NCBI GenBank assembly: GCA_002433055.1
Contig: DJHJ01000025.1
Coordinates: forward strand, 1,418-65,417
DNA length: 64,000 bases
Direction: 5' to 3'
Origin: Acidobacteriia bacterium UBA6623
Lineage (GTDB): Bacteria; Acidobacteriota; Terriglobia; Bryobacterales; UBA6623
Shown here: in pieces, positions 43,081-52,298 of the stretch
Numbering within the stretch: the first letter of the stretch is position 1
Layout: the number at the start of each line of letters is the position of its first letter
The notes under the pieces: generated by a model
Database searches by the model: none
What the model was told of the DNA's origin: nothing
The model's input: the letters and a program-made list of their open reading frames with translations, nothing else
Program-made: the position numbers and the translations under genes

Positions 43081-44541
43081 ATGCAACGACCTGGGCAACC
43101 ATATTTCTCATCCCGGCGGGACTTCTTTCATCGTATTGTGGATGGACTCCAGGGCGCGGCTTTAGCGTCACTACTGGGAGCAGATCTTTATGGTTCTGAC
43201 CTCGTTCAGCCGGGGCGTCACGACTCTCGAATCTACGATTTGTCTCCTAAAAAACCTCACTTTGAACCCAAAGCGAAAGCCGTGGTCCAGTTGTTTATGA
43301 ACGGTGGTCCCAGCCAGATCGACATGTTCGACCCAAAGCCGGCCCTTCAAAAGTATGCCGGGACGATTCCAGCGCGTGATCTACTGACAGATATTTTATT
43401 TTCCAAAGAGGTCGGTGGTGTGATGCCATCCTCGTTTCGTTTTGCGAAGTATGGAAACTCAGGGATGGATTTTTCCGAACTTGTGCCACATATGGCTGAA
43501 TGTGCGGATGATATTGCGATGATTCGCTCTATGCATACGAATCACATAAATCATGAACCAGCGATCTTCACCATGCAGGGAGGACGCATTGCTTCTGATC
43601 GGCCTGCTCTCGGAGCTTGGGTTGTCTATGGGTTGGGAAGCGAGAATCAAAATCTGCCTGCCTACGTAGTGCTGGATGACCCCAAAGGTTTACCAGTAAA
43701 TGGAATTCAAAATTGGCAGTCGGCGTACCTTCCTCCTGTCTATCAAGGAACACGTTTTCGTTCGGAAGGACCGCCGGTTGTTAACATCAACCCCCACTCA
43801 GAATTACCAAAACAGGTGCTCGAAGCACAGCGCAATTTGCTTCGTTGGCTGGATGACCGGCATCGTGGCAAACGCCCCAATGAACCTAATCTAAATGCCC
43901 GCATTTCAGGCTACGAACTCGCAGCAAGGATGCAGACAGCTGCAACCGATGCTCTTGATTTGTCCTCGGAGAGTGAAGCGACAAAGGAAATGTATGGCAT
44001 GAATGATCCGGTCAGTCGTTCTTTTGGAACACGCTGCTTGATGGCTCGCCGTTTGGTTGAACGAGGTGTGCGGTTTGTACAAATTTACATTGAGGATCAG
44101 ATTTGGGATAACCACTTCCAAATTGACAAAGAATTACGTTACTGCTGTGGCAAAACAGACAAGCCGAGCGCAGCACTAGTAAAAGATCTCAAGCGAACTG
44201 GCCTTCTCGATGAGACGCTTGTAATTTGGGGAGGTGAATTTGGCCGCCTACCAATTGCCCAAACCATTGGTGACCCTGCAACCGCTGGACGTGACCATTC
44301 ACCCAGTGGTTTTTGCTTGTGGATGGCAGGTGGCGGCGTTAGAGGTGGTACAGTTCATGGAGCGACTGATGAGATTGGTCACAAGGCAGTCGAAGATCGG
44401 GTGAGCGTGCATGATTTTCATGCGACGATTCTGCATTTGCTTGGCATGCATGACCGGGACCTTACCTTCTCCCGACACGGCCTCGACGAACGATTGACTG
44501 ATCAGTTTCCAGCACGGGTAGTTTCGGAGATTCTTTCGTAA
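43081..44541 (+). CDS. DUF1501 family exported protein
   Basis: The ATG at 43081 is chosen over a TTG at 43057 that would overlap the upstream gene. It gives an N-terminal twin-arginine-like S-S-R-R-D-F-F-H-R-I leader. The 486-residue protein has the DUF1501 pattern: F-M-N-G-G-P-S-Q-I-D-M-F-D-P-K-P (~residue 73), the S-M-H-T-N-H-I-N-H-E block (~150), V-I-W-G-G-E-F-G-R-L-P (~390) and G-R-D-H-(S/N) near 410. The fold is related to the alkaline-phosphatase/sulfatase superfamily. Function is unknown. It is the standard genomic partner of PSCyt/DUF1553 proteins. Confidence 0.93.
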   Translation: MQRPGQPYFSSRRDFFHRIVDGLQGAALASLLGADLYGSDLVQPGRHDSRIYDLSPKKPHFEPKAKAVVQLFMNGGPSQIDMFDPKPALQKYAGTIPARDLLTDILFSKEVGGVMPSSFRFAKYGNSGMDFSELVPHMAECADDIAMIRSMHTNHINHEPAIFTMQGGRIASDRPALGAWVVYGLGSENQNLPAYVVLDDPKGLPVNGIQNWQSAYLPPVYQGTRFRSEGPPVVNINPHSELPKQVLEAQRNLLRWLDDRHRGKRPNEPNLNARISGYELAARMQTAATDALDLSSESEATKEMYGMNDPVSRSFGTRCLMARRLVERGVRFVQIYIEDQIWDNHFQIDKELRYCCGKTDKPSAALVKDLKRTGLLDETLVIWGGEFGRLPIAQTIGDPATAGRDHSPSGFCLWMAGGGVRGGTVHGATDEIGHKAVEDRVSVHDFHATILHLLGMHDRDLTFSRHGLDERLTDQFPARVVSEILS

Positions 44542-44560
44542 TAAAGTTCCAGCACTGCAG

Positions 44561-45115
44561 CTATTCATCAACTGTGGATTTCGAGGTGCTGTGATTCCAT
44601 GAAGCGCGAACTCGCTCAAAACCAGCAGAAAAATTTTCCCCTATAGATTTGGGAGCCAGATCGGCGACCAACTTGGCAACGTTTAATACGAATGGACTGA
44701 ACCGAGAGCCACTGAGTTGCTCTTCTGATGATGTAAAGGGTGCAAAAGAAACCAACCCCAATATGAAAACTGCATTGATCATCAGGGCTCGAAGGAACCC
44801 AAATACTACTCCCAGCATGCGGTCGAACCAACGCATTCCAGTCCAACCCATCAACTTACCGAATGTCCAAGATAGAATGGCACCAGCCACCAAGGAGCCG
44901 ACCAGAAAAAACATGAAGGCAACAAATTCGGACAACTGACGATTGGCTATGTAGGGCTCAAGGAAATTGGATAGTGTTCCGTAGTACCAAAAGCCTCCAA
45001 TGATACCCAGTGTTAGGGCTATCAATCGTATTACCTCGTGGCTGAAGCCGTTGCGAAAAGCAGCCACCATTGAGACTACAAACACCGCACTCACTAAGAT
45101 GTCTAGCCAGTTCAT
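44561..45115 (-). CDS. cvpA: CvpA family membrane protein
   Basis: The 184-residue protein has four predicted membrane helices in the CvpA arrangement, with the typical opening M-N-W-L-D-I-L-V-S-A-V, an R-N-G-F-S-H-E-V-I-R loop after the first helix, and R-W-F-D-R-M-L-G-V-V-F-G-F-L-R-A-L in the third. CvpA was named for colicin V production and is needed for envelope stress and bile tolerance in enteric bacteria; its molecular role is unclear. It lies alone between the DUF1501 gene (convergent, 19-bp gap) and the antiporter gene (divergent). Confidence 0.88.
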   Translation of the reverse strand: MNWLDILVSAVFVVSMVAAFRNGFSHEVIRLIALTLGIIGGFWYYGTLSNFLEPYIANRQLSEFVAFMFFLVGSLVAGAILSWTFGKLMGWTGMRWFDRMLGVVFGFLRALMINAVFILGLVSFAPFTSSEEQLSGSRFSPFVLNVAKLVADLAPKSIGENFSAGFERVRASWNHSTSKSTVDE

Positions 45116-45312
45116 AACACACGGAACCCAACGCAGGTTGGTTTGAGTAACAGTCCTCGACCGGAGTATATAACAGGAGCCGGCTTGGATGTTATGCCCT
45201 AATTTTCTTTACCGCGAAACGCGCAAGGAGGATAGAATCTAGAAAGCAGGGCCACAACGAACTCATTAGCCAGGCAGAAATTTTAATTTCATCGTATATT
45301 CTTGATTACCAA

Positions 45313-46881
45313 ATGCACCCCCACACTTTGATTGAATTTCTTCTTTTGCTGCTTATTGCAGCCTCAGCCATTGCAATTGTCACGTCGCGGTTCAAAGTGC
45401 CGTATACAGTTTTTCTTGTTTTTGGAGGGATTCTGATTGATCTCTTCCGAGTTCCAATTGTTGACAAGGTTGGCGGGGCAATGGGAAATCTACTAAGCCC
45501 AGATGTTATTTTCATGGTCTTTCTGCCAGGCCTACTTTTTGAAGCCGGGATCAACATTCACATCCGCCATCTCCGGGCGACCTTTGTCCCCATCTTGTTA
45601 TTGGCTCTCGCTGGCGTTTTGGCCGCAGCATTCATCGCTGCTTACATCGTGCACTGGGGTGTTGGTATTCCCCTACAAGCAGCTCTCGTTTTTGGTGTGT
45701 TGATTGCTGCAACGGACCCAATATCGGTACTGATGTTGTTCAAGGAAATTGGAGCTCCCAAACGACTCAGCGTTATTCTTGAGGGAGAAAGCCTCTTTAA
45801 CGACGGAACAGCCGTCGTGGTATTCCAGATTTTGGTAGCAAGCGTCGCCGGAGGCACTCTGAGCCTAGGAGATGGGGTTGTAAGGTTTCTTGTAGTTGCG
45901 ATTGGAGGAGGCCTGTTAGGCTTAGCCCTTGGGTATGTTACCAGCAAGTTGACCGAACGAATAGACGAACCAAGGGTTGAAATTATGCTGACCACAGTTC
46001 TCGCATATGGATCCTTTTTATTGGCAGAACAACTGCATTTGTCAGGCGTGATTGCCACAGTTGGTGCGGGACTTATGATCGGCAACTTTGGGGCTGAAGC
46101 TGGTATGAGCCCCCGCACGCGAGTTGCACTATGGAGCTTCTGGGAGTATTGGGGCTTTGTGATCAATTCAATTGTTTTTTTGATAATCGGCATTGAGGTC
46201 CATGTGTTTGATTTGATTGGTCATGGTGCAGCAATTGGCATCTCCGTTGCTGCAGTCCTTTTGGGGAGGATGGCAACCGTTTACTTGTTAATCCCACTAG
46301 GAAACCTTCTTTCTGAACCAATCTCGTGGGCCTGGCGACATGTACTGGTCTGGGGCGGAATTCATGGCAGTGTTTCTTTGGCTTTAGTATTAACACTGCC
46401 TGACGACTTCCCTGCTAGAGAGCTTGTGCTCAGTATGACGTTTGGAGTGGTGGCGTTTTCCATTATTATTCAAGGCCTGACCGTTAAACCGTTGATGCGC
46501 GGACTGGGAATCAGCATGGGTCAAGAAAATGAGTACGATCAAGTAAGAACGCAACGCATGGCTCTGACTGCTGGGTTAAAGGACCTAGAACAGCTTCATG
46601 AAGAGCATTTGATCTCTGGACCAGTTTTTGAAGAGCTGAGCGGAGAAGCTAAAAGTAGAATCCGAGAAATCCGTAAACAAGTTGAAAATCTTCACACTCA
46701 TCACCCTGAATTAGTTGCGAAGGAAATGCAAGATGCTCGGAAACAGATGATTCTTTCAGAAAAAAGTTCGATTAAGAAAGCACTTGGTGAAGGATGGATC
46801 TCGCTACATACAGCAGAGGAAATGCTGACAAGAGCGGATAAGGCATTAGAAGATTCCGAGGACTCGGAAGCGACCGACTAA
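45313..46881 (+). CDS. CPA1-type sodium/proton antiporter
   Basis: The 522-residue protein has 12 or so membrane segments and the catalytic Asn-Asp pair in G-E-S-L-F-N-D-G-T-A-V-V-V-F (~residue 155), preceded by A-T-D-P-I-S-V, the hallmark of the NhaP/CPA1 family. A long soluble C-terminal tail of about 115 residues follows (from ~405), rich in Glu/Lys helices, likely a regulatory domain. It exchanges Na+ or K+ for protons. The stop codon abuts the stop codon of the oppositely oriented CPA2 gene with no base between them. Confidence 0.92.
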   Translation: MHPHTLIEFLLLLLIAASAIAIVTSRFKVPYTVFLVFGGILIDLFRVPIVDKVGGAMGNLLSPDVIFMVFLPGLLFEAGINIHIRHLRATFVPILLLALAGVLAAAFIAAYIVHWGVGIPLQAALVFGVLIAATDPISVLMLFKEIGAPKRLSVILEGESLFNDGTAVVVFQILVASVAGGTLSLGDGVVRFLVVAIGGGLLGLALGYVTSKLTERIDEPRVEIMLTTVLAYGSFLLAEQLHLSGVIATVGAGLMIGNFGAEAGMSPRTRVALWSFWEYWGFVINSIVFLIIGIEVHVFDLIGHGAAIGISVAAVLLGRMATVYLLIPLGNLLSEPISWAWRHVLVWGGIHGSVSLALVLTLPDDFPARELVLSMTFGVVAFSIIIQGLTVKPLMRGLGISMGQENEYDQVRTQRMALTAGLKDLEQLHEEHLISGPVFEELSGEAKSRIREIRKQVENLHTHHPELVAKEMQDARKQMILSEKSSIKKALGEGWISLHTAEEMLTRADKALEDSEDSEATD

Positions 46882-48231
46882 TCAGGATTCCTCACTGATG
46901 GCCGGGAAAAATTTTGTCAGTAATGGTGGCGTGATTAAAGTTGTCACCATCACCATCACTATTACAGCCGAGAAAGTCTCGGAATCAAAAATAGGCTTTC
47001 CGGCACTTAAAGTAGCTACTCCTATGCCAGCAAAAATCAGGCCCACTTCACCACGAGGAATCATCCCTATGCCAACCACGATTCGGTTCACTCCTTTATC
47101 CAATACACCTAGCGAGCATATTTGTTTACCTAGAATTGCGGCGATGCAAAGGAAGCTAGCAAACTGCAACACCGGTATTGAAAAAAGAGATTCCAGGTTA
47201 ACCCGAAGCCCTATTAATACGAAAAACACTGGAATCAAAACCGAACTGATGGGGCTCAATATGTCTTCAAGCTTCACTGAGTTCAGGTATCGGCCTGGTT
47301 TTCGGTAACCTTGGTAGTAAGTTTTGTCGAGCACCAGACCTGCTGCGAACGCGCCTACAATCGGAGCCAGCCCCACAACTTCTGACAGCCCGGATACAAC
47401 GAAGCAATAGCAGAGCGTAAGGACGACGGGTACCCCTCGTATCCGGAAGCGCGTTCCGAAATGCAAAACTTTGCCTGCTAAATATCGTCCTAGGAGTACA
47501 GCCACAAACAAAAACGCTATAGCTTTAGAGAAGATCAACAGGATCGGCTGTACGGTGACCGCAGGCACCGCCCCAACAGATGTAACTGATCCAGCGATAC
47601 CAGTTACGACAGCGAGGACTATTAACCCGAGAACGTCGTCAAGGACTGCTGCGCCCAAAATGATGCGCGATTCTCGAGCGCTCATCCTGCCAAGATCTTT
47701 TAGTACACGAGCAGTGATGCCAACGCTTGTAGCTGTTAGTGTTGCACCAACGAACAAATGAACATACCAAGTCGATGCTGGTAGAAATATACTCGAAACC
47801 CAATAGCCGAGGAGCATAGGTGCCGTGATACCTAATATTGCGACAAAGACAGCAGATTTACCGACGTCGAGCAATCCATTCAGATTGGACTCTAGCCCTA
47901 CTTCGAAAAGCAACAGAATGACTCCCACTTCAGCAGCAAATGCAATGCCGGGATGAGTCTTTATGGCCTCTAGCCCGGTGTAGCCAAACAGGGTGAGGTT
48001 CCCCAGGATTATGCCGAAGAGCAATTCTCCGAGTACTGATGGTTGGCCCAATCGTTCGAAAAGTTCTCCACCGATTTTCGCTGCTAATAGCAACACAACA
48101 AGAGAGAAAAAGACGCCGGAAACGGTGATATGAGTTGACGAACCATTTTCACCAGCAATAATAACCAAAGGGGTTGCTAGTGCTAAAAGCACCAACCAGC
48201 ACCCCAGCGAAGGACGCTTTCTAGTCGTCAC
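46882..48231 (-). CDS. CPA2-type cation/proton antiporter
   Basis: The 449-residue protein begins at a GTG (GAGGT four to five bases upstream) and has about 12-13 membrane segments. It carries V-I-L-L-L-F-E-V-G-L-E-S-N (~residue 105) and A-P-I-V-G-A-F-A-A-G-L-V-L-D (~265), typical of NapA/KefB/GerN-like CPA2 proteins. No RCK/TrkA nucleotide-binding domain is attached, so it is more like NapA than KefC. It exchanges cations for protons across the inner membrane. Its end meets the CPA1 gene directly. Confidence 0.92.
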   Translation of the reverse strand: MTTRKRPSLGCWLVLLALATPLVIIAGENGSSTHITVSGVFFSLVVLLLAAKIGGELFERLGQPSVLGELLFGIILGNLTLFGYTGLEAIKTHPGIAFAAEVGVILLLFEVGLESNLNGLLDVGKSAVFVAILGITAPMLLGYWVSSIFLPASTWYVHLFVGATLTATSVGITARVLKDLGRMSARESRIILGAAVLDDVLGLIVLAVVTGIAGSVTSVGAVPAVTVQPILLIFSKAIAFLFVAVLLGRYLAGKVLHFGTRFRIRGVPVVLTLCYCFVVSGLSEVVGLAPIVGAFAAGLVLDKTYYQGYRKPGRYLNSVKLEDILSPISSVLIPVFFVLIGLRVNLESLFSIPVLQFASFLCIAAILGKQICSLGVLDKGVNRIVVGIGMIPRGEVGLIFAGIGVATLSAGKPIFDSETFSAVIVMVMVTTLITPPLLTKFFPAISEES

Positions 48232-48602
48232 TTTTACCTCTATTTATTAGGCGGATACTGCCAGGTATTCTGTTGTGCAAGAGCCTCTCCAAGAACTGAA
48301 AAGTCTGTTACTGTCCCAACCAAACTTTACTGTAACATTTAAGATGAGAACTGAAGACGTTAGCGTTCTATTTGATCACTTTTTTAAAATTAAGAGCGTG
48401 GTTGGTTCGTAAAGTGTATTTCACGAAAACATGAGAATGACTTGTTGTGCCCAAGGCCTTGACCGTGCTGGGCTTGTCGGAAAACAATGACAGCAGGAGG
48501 GTATCCTGTTTCGACCTACTGCAAACGGTTTACTAACAGTACCTTAATTTTGCTTTAACGAAAAAAGTGACTGTACCGGTATAGACCAGGAGTTCCTAAA
48601 CC
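48232..48602. other. Divergent intergenic region (371 bp) upstream of phoB
   Basis: This gap separates the leftward CPA2 antiporter from phoB and should contain both promoters. It is A-T rich in places and shows no credible long ORF. TTACTGT occurs twice, 21 bp apart, at about 48308 and 48329. A Pho-box-like direct repeat just before phoB is listed separately. No tRNA, IS end or strong terminator was seen. Confidence 0.6.
48543..48559 (+). promoter_or_regulatory. Pho-box-like direct repeat upstream of phoB
   Basis: CTTAATTTTGCTTTAAC contains TTAA at 48544-48547 and again at 48555-48558, an 11-bp period. This resembles cyanobacterial and Firmicute PhoB/PhoP half-sites (CTTAACC or TTAACA type), which also repeat every 11 bp. 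It lies about 45 bp upstream of the phoB start, so it could give autoregulation. Confidence 0.35.
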
Positions 48603-49310
48603 GTGGAACCTGATATGAAGGATATAAAAATTGTTGTTGTTGAGGATGAAGCGGACATTCGAGAAGTAATCGATCATAATCTCTCACGAGAGGGATACGT
48701 GGTTGATTCTGCCGCCGATGGAGAAAGCGGTCTGGAGTTGGTGAAAAAGAAATTGCCATCCTTGGTGCTCTTGGACCTGATGCTGCCCGGACTTGATGGA
48801 TTAAGTGTGTGTCGTGAGCTCAAGGCAGACCCAGAAACACGCTCCATAGCGATTGTGATGGTAACAGCCAAAGGAGAAGAGAACGACATTTTGCTGGGAC
48901 TTGAGATGGGCGCAGACGATTACGTTACGAAACCATTTAGTCCGAGAGAATTAGTTGCGCGGATCCGGGCTGTGCTCAGACGTGGATCAATGAAGAGCCA
49001 GGCTGACCAAGATCGCATTGTTCGTGGCGAAATATTGATTGACCTTACAAGACATGAAGTCCGGGTCGAAGGTGCACCGGTCGTCTTCACACCCACAGAG
49101 CTACGCCTATTTCACTTCCTGGCCTCCTATCCTGGAAGAGTATTTACACGCCACCACCTATTGAGCCGAGTCGTTGGTGAAGACTCCTATGTTGTGGACC
49201 GCAACATAGATGTGCGAATTCGTTCCATACGAAAGAAACTTGGCAAGTATCAAGACTTGGTAGAAACTATCCGTGGCGTCGGATATCGTTTCCAGGATGA
49301 TGAAAGCTGA
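48603..49310 (+). CDS. phoB: Phosphate regulon response regulator PhoB
   Basis: The 235-residue OmpR/PhoB-type regulator has a receiver domain with the acidic pocket V-V-E-D-E, the phospho-acceptor Asp in L-V-L-L-D-L-M-L-P-G-L-D-G (~residue 55) and the Lys in D-D-Y-V-T-K-P-F-S (~108). A winged-helix DNA-binding domain follows, with V-D-R-N-I-D-V-R-I-R-S-I-R-K-K-L and R-G-V-G-Y-R-F. The start is GTG at 48603 (AGGAG 10 bases upstream) or ATG at 48615. phoR follows after 5 bp. The pst-phoU context identifies it as PhoB. Confidence 0.93.
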   Translation: MEPDMKDIKIVVVEDEADIREVIDHNLSREGYVVDSAADGESGLELVKKKLPSLVLLDLMLPGLDGLSVCRELKADPETRSIAIVMVTAKGEENDILLGLEMGADDYVTKPFSPRELVARIRAVLRRGSMKSQADQDRIVRGEILIDLTRHEVRVEGAPVVFTPTELRLFHFLASYPGRVFTRHHLLSRVVGEDSYVVDRNIDVRIRSIRKKLGKYQDLVETIRGVGYRFQDDES

Positions 49311-49315
49311 AGTTT

Positions 49316-51115
49316 ATGTTGAAGTCCCGTTTTTTCTGGAAGTTGTCTGCGGGATATTTTGTACTTGTCTTAGCCGTTAGTCTCATTATCGGCCTTACGC
49401 TCCATACAGCTGTGGAGCGTGGTTCATATGAAGAACTCCGCAGGTCACTTAAGGCTCAGGCGATTCTTGTAAAACAAGCACTTAAATCTTCCGATATCAC
49501 TGCGGAGTCTTTGGGCACTGTATTTCAAAAGTATGTTCGTGATCTTGACCCTAAACTTGGTGTGCATATCACCCTGATCCGGGCGGATGGGGTTGTTGTT
49601 GCGGATTCCGGTCACGATGTAGCTACGATGGGAAACTACTCTGACTATCCCGAAATTCTAGCTACTCACACTCATGAGTATGGCTTTGCGACTCGCCAAG
49701 GCAAAATCTCAAAAAACAGAACTATGTATCTTGCTCTCGCTGTAAGAGATAAAGGTCACCCTTTGGGATACATCCGGATCGGCCTACCTCTGGAACTCGT
49801 TGATCTGCAGCTCACTCGTTTTCAAACAGGCATGATCAGAAGTATTGGGGTGTCCATTATTTTGGCGTTGCTTTTGGCCTTTGTGGTGACACGGCATTTT
49901 GTGAAACCACTAGTGTCAATGACGAGTGTCGCGGATTCTATATCACAGGGCAACTATGAAAGAAAAGTTTTAGCAACGAGAAAAGATGAGATTGGCCATC
50001 TTGCACATGCCCTTAACAAAGTTTCAGAAAGTTCTCGTGAACGGACTCATGCCATTGGTGCAGATCGAAAAAAGCTCGCAGCAATTTTGTCCGGAATGAC
50101 GGAAGGCGTTATCGCAATCAGCAACGATGAGCGAGTGGTGCACCTGAATGATGCTGCGGGTAGATTGTTAGGGGCAACCCCGGGTGAAAGTGTGGATAAG
50201 CCTATATGGCAAGTAACTCGACTTAGAGAAGTTTCAGAAATACTTGGTGATGTCCTGCGAGATGGTGCTGAGCTTCAAAGGAATCTCCAAATTGCAACCG
50301 CAGCAAGTGATCAATTTATAGAAATGCACGCTTCGCCACTGCACGACGGAGAAGGGGTTCTAGTGGGAGCAGTAGCAGTTCTGCACGACCTGAGTGAACT
50401 TCATCGCTTAGACATGGTCCGGCGAGAATTTGTGGCTAATGCGTCCCATGAACTCAAGACACCTATCACAGCAATTCGAGGCCTGGTGGAAACCCTAATT
50501 GATGACAGCACACTGACTGCTTCAACTCGCGAACGCTTTTTGGGCAAGATCAAAGACCAGTCGATGCGCCTTTCGTCTATTGTGGTTGACCTTCTAGCTC
50601 TATCTCGATTGGAATCCAGAGGCAGCAACAAGGAGGAGACCTCCTTCGATCTAAGAGATGTTGTTCAAGCTATAGCAAATAATTTTGTGCCTCTTGGTGA
50701 GGAGAAGGGTATCGTTGTTAACACCGAATTGAATAGCCAATCCATTGAGATCACAGCAGACAAAAATGCGATTGGACAAGCAGTGAGTAACCTACTTGAC
50801 AATGCCCTTAAGTACACACCAAGGGGTGGGCGGATTACCGCGCGACTCTCAGTTCAAGATGGTGAAGTAGTTGTTGAGGTTGAAGATACTGGGATTGGCG
50901 TCGAACCTCAAGATAGGGACAGAATATTCGAGCGTTTTTATCGTGTTGACAAAGCTCGCTCGAGGGAGCTTGGTGGTACAGGCCTTGGTCTGGCAATTGT
51001 GAAGCACATCGCCTTTGTCCATGGTGGGCGTGTGGCGGTCGATAGCACCCCCGGAGCAGGCAGTACGTTCAGTATTTTTCTCCCTTTAGCTAGAACTAGT
51101 AATCGATCTAACTGA
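49316..51115 (+). CDS. phoR: Phosphate regulon sensor histidine kinase PhoR
   Basis: The 599-residue kinase has an N-terminal membrane helix (~10-28), a periplasmic or extracytoplasmic domain of about 140 residues, a second helix (~175-197), a HAMP linker, a PAS domain (~250-355), the H-box A-S-H-E-L-K-T-P-I-T-A-I-R-G (~373), and a HATPase domain with N-L-L-D-N-A-L-K-Y-T, D-T-G-I-G-V and G-G-T-G-L-G-L-A-I-V. The large sensor domain is more like that of Gram-positive PhoR than the short E. coli type. It pairs with PhoB and is separated by 171 bp from pstS. Confidence 0.93.
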   Translation: MLKSRFFWKLSAGYFVLVLAVSLIIGLTLHTAVERGSYEELRRSLKAQAILVKQALKSSDITAESLGTVFQKYVRDLDPKLGVHITLIRADGVVVADSGHDVATMGNYSDYPEILATHTHEYGFATRQGKISKNRTMYLALAVRDKGHPLGYIRIGLPLELVDLQLTRFQTGMIRSIGVSIILALLLAFVVTRHFVKPLVSMTSVADSISQGNYERKVLATRKDEIGHLAHALNKVSESSRERTHAIGADRKKLAAILSGMTEGVIAISNDERVVHLNDAAGRLLGATPGESVDKPIWQVTRLREVSEILGDVLRDGAELQRNLQIATAASDQFIEMHASPLHDGEGVLVGAVAVLHDLSELHRLDMVRREFVANASHELKTPITAIRGLVETLIDDSTLTASTRERFLGKIKDQSMRLSSIVVDLLALSRLESRGSNKEETSFDLRDVVQAIANNFVPLGEEKGIVVNTELNSQSIEITADKNAIGQAVSNLLDNALKYTPRGGRITARLSVQDGEVVVEVEDTGIGVEPQDRDRIFERFYRVDKARSRELGGTGLGLAIVKHIAFVHGGRVAVDSTPGAGSTFSIFLPLARTSNRSN

Positions 51116-51181
51116 TATGGGCAACTTGATTCTCCGTAAACTACAGATTCTCTTGGGCATGGATTTTTTAGAGCACCCCAG

Positions 51182-51198
51182 ACTTCCTAGCTGGAAGT
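51182..51198 (+). terminator. Hairpin between phoR and pstS
   Basis: ACTTCC (51182-51187) pairs perfectly with GGAAGT (51193-51198) around a 5-base loop. It lies 70 bp after phoR and just before the Pho-box-like repeats of pstS. No U-run follows, so it may be a weak terminator or an operator rather than a strong intrinsic terminator. Confidence 0.3.
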
Positions 51199-51203
51199 AT
51201 AAA

Positions 51204-51232
51204 TTTAACCGGAATTTTATGGTTTCTTTACG
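51204..51232 (+). promoter_or_regulatory. Pho-box-like triple repeat upstream of pstS
   Basis: TTTAAC (51204), TTTATG (51216) and TTTACG (51227) recur with 12- and 11-bp periods. This is the spacing of TT(A/C/T)ACA-type PhoP boxes, and it ends 54 bp before the pstS start. It is a candidate PhoB operator for the pst operon. Confidence 0.4.
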
Positions 51233-51286
51233 TAATTAGAATCAGGTTGAAACCACACTGGAAACAGGAAAGGGTGCTTTGGAGAT

Positions 51287-52288
51287 ATGACAAGCATATT
51301 GGCCGAAAAAAAGGGCTGCGCGATTATGGTGGTGGCGACTCTCGGCCTTGCCTGCGGGCCACAGAATGTAGAGAACGGTGGTTTAAATGGCACAGTTCAC
51401 GCAGATGGGTCTAGCACCGTCTTTCCAATTACCGAAGCCGTTGCCGAGGAATTTCAGGGAGAGCATCCGGGAGTACGCGTTACGGTAGGCATCTCGGGCA
51501 CTGGTGGCGGATTTAAAAAGTTTACTGTCGGAGAGACTGACATCAATGCTGCTTCGAGGACCATTAAGCCGTCTGAGATAGCTCTGGCGACAGGAAAAGG
51601 AATTGATTTTATTGAACTACCTGTCGCATTCGACGGTATTTCTGTTCTGGTCAACACCAAAAATGACTTTGTCCATACGATGACCGTTGCAGAGCTCAAT
51701 AAAATCTGGCAACCCGAAAGTACAGTGAAAAAATGGAGTGATGTTCGTCGTGAGTGGCCAAGCAAGCCGATCAATCTCTATGGACCAGGGACTGACTCAG
51801 GCACCTTTGACTACTTCACAAAAGCTATCAACGGAGAAGAGCGGGCCTCCAGGGCAGACTTTACAGCCAGCGAGGACGATAACGTTTTAGTCCAGGGCAT
51901 AGCGGGTGATGAGAATGCAATGGGTTATATCGGATATGCTTACTACGCAGAGAATAAATCGATTCTTAAAGTGGTGCCAATAGAAACGGAAACGGGCCCT
52001 ATTTCTCCGTCAGTGGCAACAATCAACAATGGGACGTATCGGCCACTATCGCGTCCAGTCTTCATCTATGTGACTACGAAAGCAGCGGACCGACCAGAAG
52101 TCGATGTCTTCGTGAAATACTATATAGAGAATGCGGCGTCATTGGTCACAGAGGTAGGATATGTACCTCTTCCCGAGGAGGTCTACCAACTAGCCTCGGA
52201 GCGCTTTGAAAATAGAACACCGGGATCTATCTTCCTGGGTAAAAAGACAGCAGGGGTTGATCTCGTGGATATTTTGGGTTCGCCATAG
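51287..52288 (+). CDS. pstS: Phosphate ABC transporter substrate-binding lipoprotein PstS
   Basis: The 333-residue protein has a lipobox L-G-L-A-C (Cys ~23), so it is a membrane-anchored phosphate-binding protein. Phosphate-contact signatures are visible: A-D-G-S-S-T-V-F-P (~41), G-T-G-G-G-F-K-K-F (~72), and P-G-T-D-S-G-T-F-D-Y-F (~168). A GGTGCTTTGGAG precedes the ATG by about 4 bases. It starts the pstSCAB-phoU operon, with pstC 10 bp downstream. Confidence 0.95.
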   Translation: MTSILAEKKGCAIMVVATLGLACGPQNVENGGLNGTVHADGSSTVFPITEAVAEEFQGEHPGVRVTVGISGTGGGFKKFTVGETDINAASRTIKPSEIALATGKGIDFIELPVAFDGISVLVNTKNDFVHTMTVAELNKIWQPESTVKKWSDVRREWPSKPINLYGPGTDSGTFDYFTKAINGEERASRADFTASEDDNVLVQGIAGDENAMGYIGYAYYAENKSILKVVPIETETGPISPSVATINNGTYRPLSRPVFIYVTTKAADRPEVDVFVKYYIENAASLVTEVGYVPLPEEVYQLASERFENRTPGSIFLGKKTAGVDLVDILGSP

Positions 52289-52298
52289 TGGTTACGTC

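Noticed and set aside
45642..46193. Minus-strand 183-codon ORF inside the CPA1 antiporter gene
   Set aside because: It is fully inside a well-supported membrane-transporter gene and shows the Pro/Thr/Ser/Arg bias of an antisense frame.
52206..52298. Start of pstC at 52206, overlapping pstS
   Set aside because: It would add about 31 residues unlike PstC N-termini and overlap pstS by 83 bases. The ATG at 52299 fits the operon.
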